This document shows, piece after piece, positions 64,000-64,000 of a stretch of 64,000 nucleotides of DNA. The stretch spans positions 15,085,975 through 15,149,974 of the forward strand of contig CM018696.1 of NCBI GenBank assembly GCA_009363875.1. Reading direction: 5' to 3'. The notes beneath the pieces are model-generated. The model did no database searches and was not told where the DNA came from. It saw nothing but the letters and a program-made list of their open reading frames with translations. The translations under genes and the position numbers were made by a program. The DNA comes from Mikania micrantha. Its lineage: Eukaryota; Streptophyta; Magnoliopsida; Asterales; Asteraceae. The number at the start of each line of letters is the position of its first letter. Position 1 is the stretch's first letter.

Positions 64000-64000
64000 C

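Larger units (their letters stand above)
34768..64000 (-). mobile_element. Element F: Tekay-like chromovirus, runs off the right edge
   Basis: Same family as A. The 3' LTR starts TGTCACACCCCGAGCC at 34768, is split by E (37452-58913) and ends GATGTTACA at 60428. The polypurine tract and pol follow to the window edge. The flank before the LTR is TTTCT (34763-34767); its partner lies outside. Coding damage visible here is a single amber codon. Confidence 0.9.

Overview
The window is nuclear DNA of a flowering plant. It is AT-rich and non-operonic, and almost all of it is nested LTR retrotransposons of the Ty3/gypsy chromovirus type, with integrases that end in a chromodomain. The primer-binding sites match plant initiator tRNA-Met (TGGTATCAGAGC) and the elements look closest to the Tekay/Del clade. 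I see no host protein-coding gene. A eudicot, possibly Asteraceae, is a guess from the general look of the repeats.

Left half (1-31246). A partial LTR of another gypsy-type element (H, 1-1199) and a hAT-like MITE (1342-2045) precede a decayed Ty1/copia gag on the minus strand. That gag is split by element A (3277-28266, minus, TSD TAGCA). A's gag is split by a plus-strand solo LTR (C, 8811-23267), and C is split by element B (10602-22453, minus, TSD ACAAC). Beyond A lie the rest of the copia gag and another solo LTR, G (28576-31246).

Middle (31247-34767). This is a repeat-dense spacer: a pair of roughly 155-bp inverted arms encloses a 1.4-kb foldback element, a 258-bp palindromic MITE and an (ATAC)n tract of about 49 units.

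Right half (34768-64000). Element F (minus, same family as A) runs off the right edge. Its 3' LTR is split by element E (37452-58913, plus), and E's pol is split by element D (42539-54416, plus, TSD GAAGG).

How they relate. D looks intact and recently inserted. It has almost identical LTRs, one uninterrupted gag-pol frame, and an extra gene upstream of gag for an acidic coiled-coil protein with a SUMO-interaction-like motif. B belongs to the same family and also has almost identical LTRs, but its coding region is wrecked, which suggests it was moved by proteins from a D-like partner. A, E and F are broken. The LTRs share a layout: most have a recognisable TATA box, all have a splice-donor-like site (150-290 nt after the TATA where one is seen), and acceptor-like sites sit just before the coding ORFs of B, D and E. 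Four LTR families have palindromic word arrays just upstream of the TATA box, and E carries a covarying hairpin array in which almost every unit ends in GTAAGTAT.
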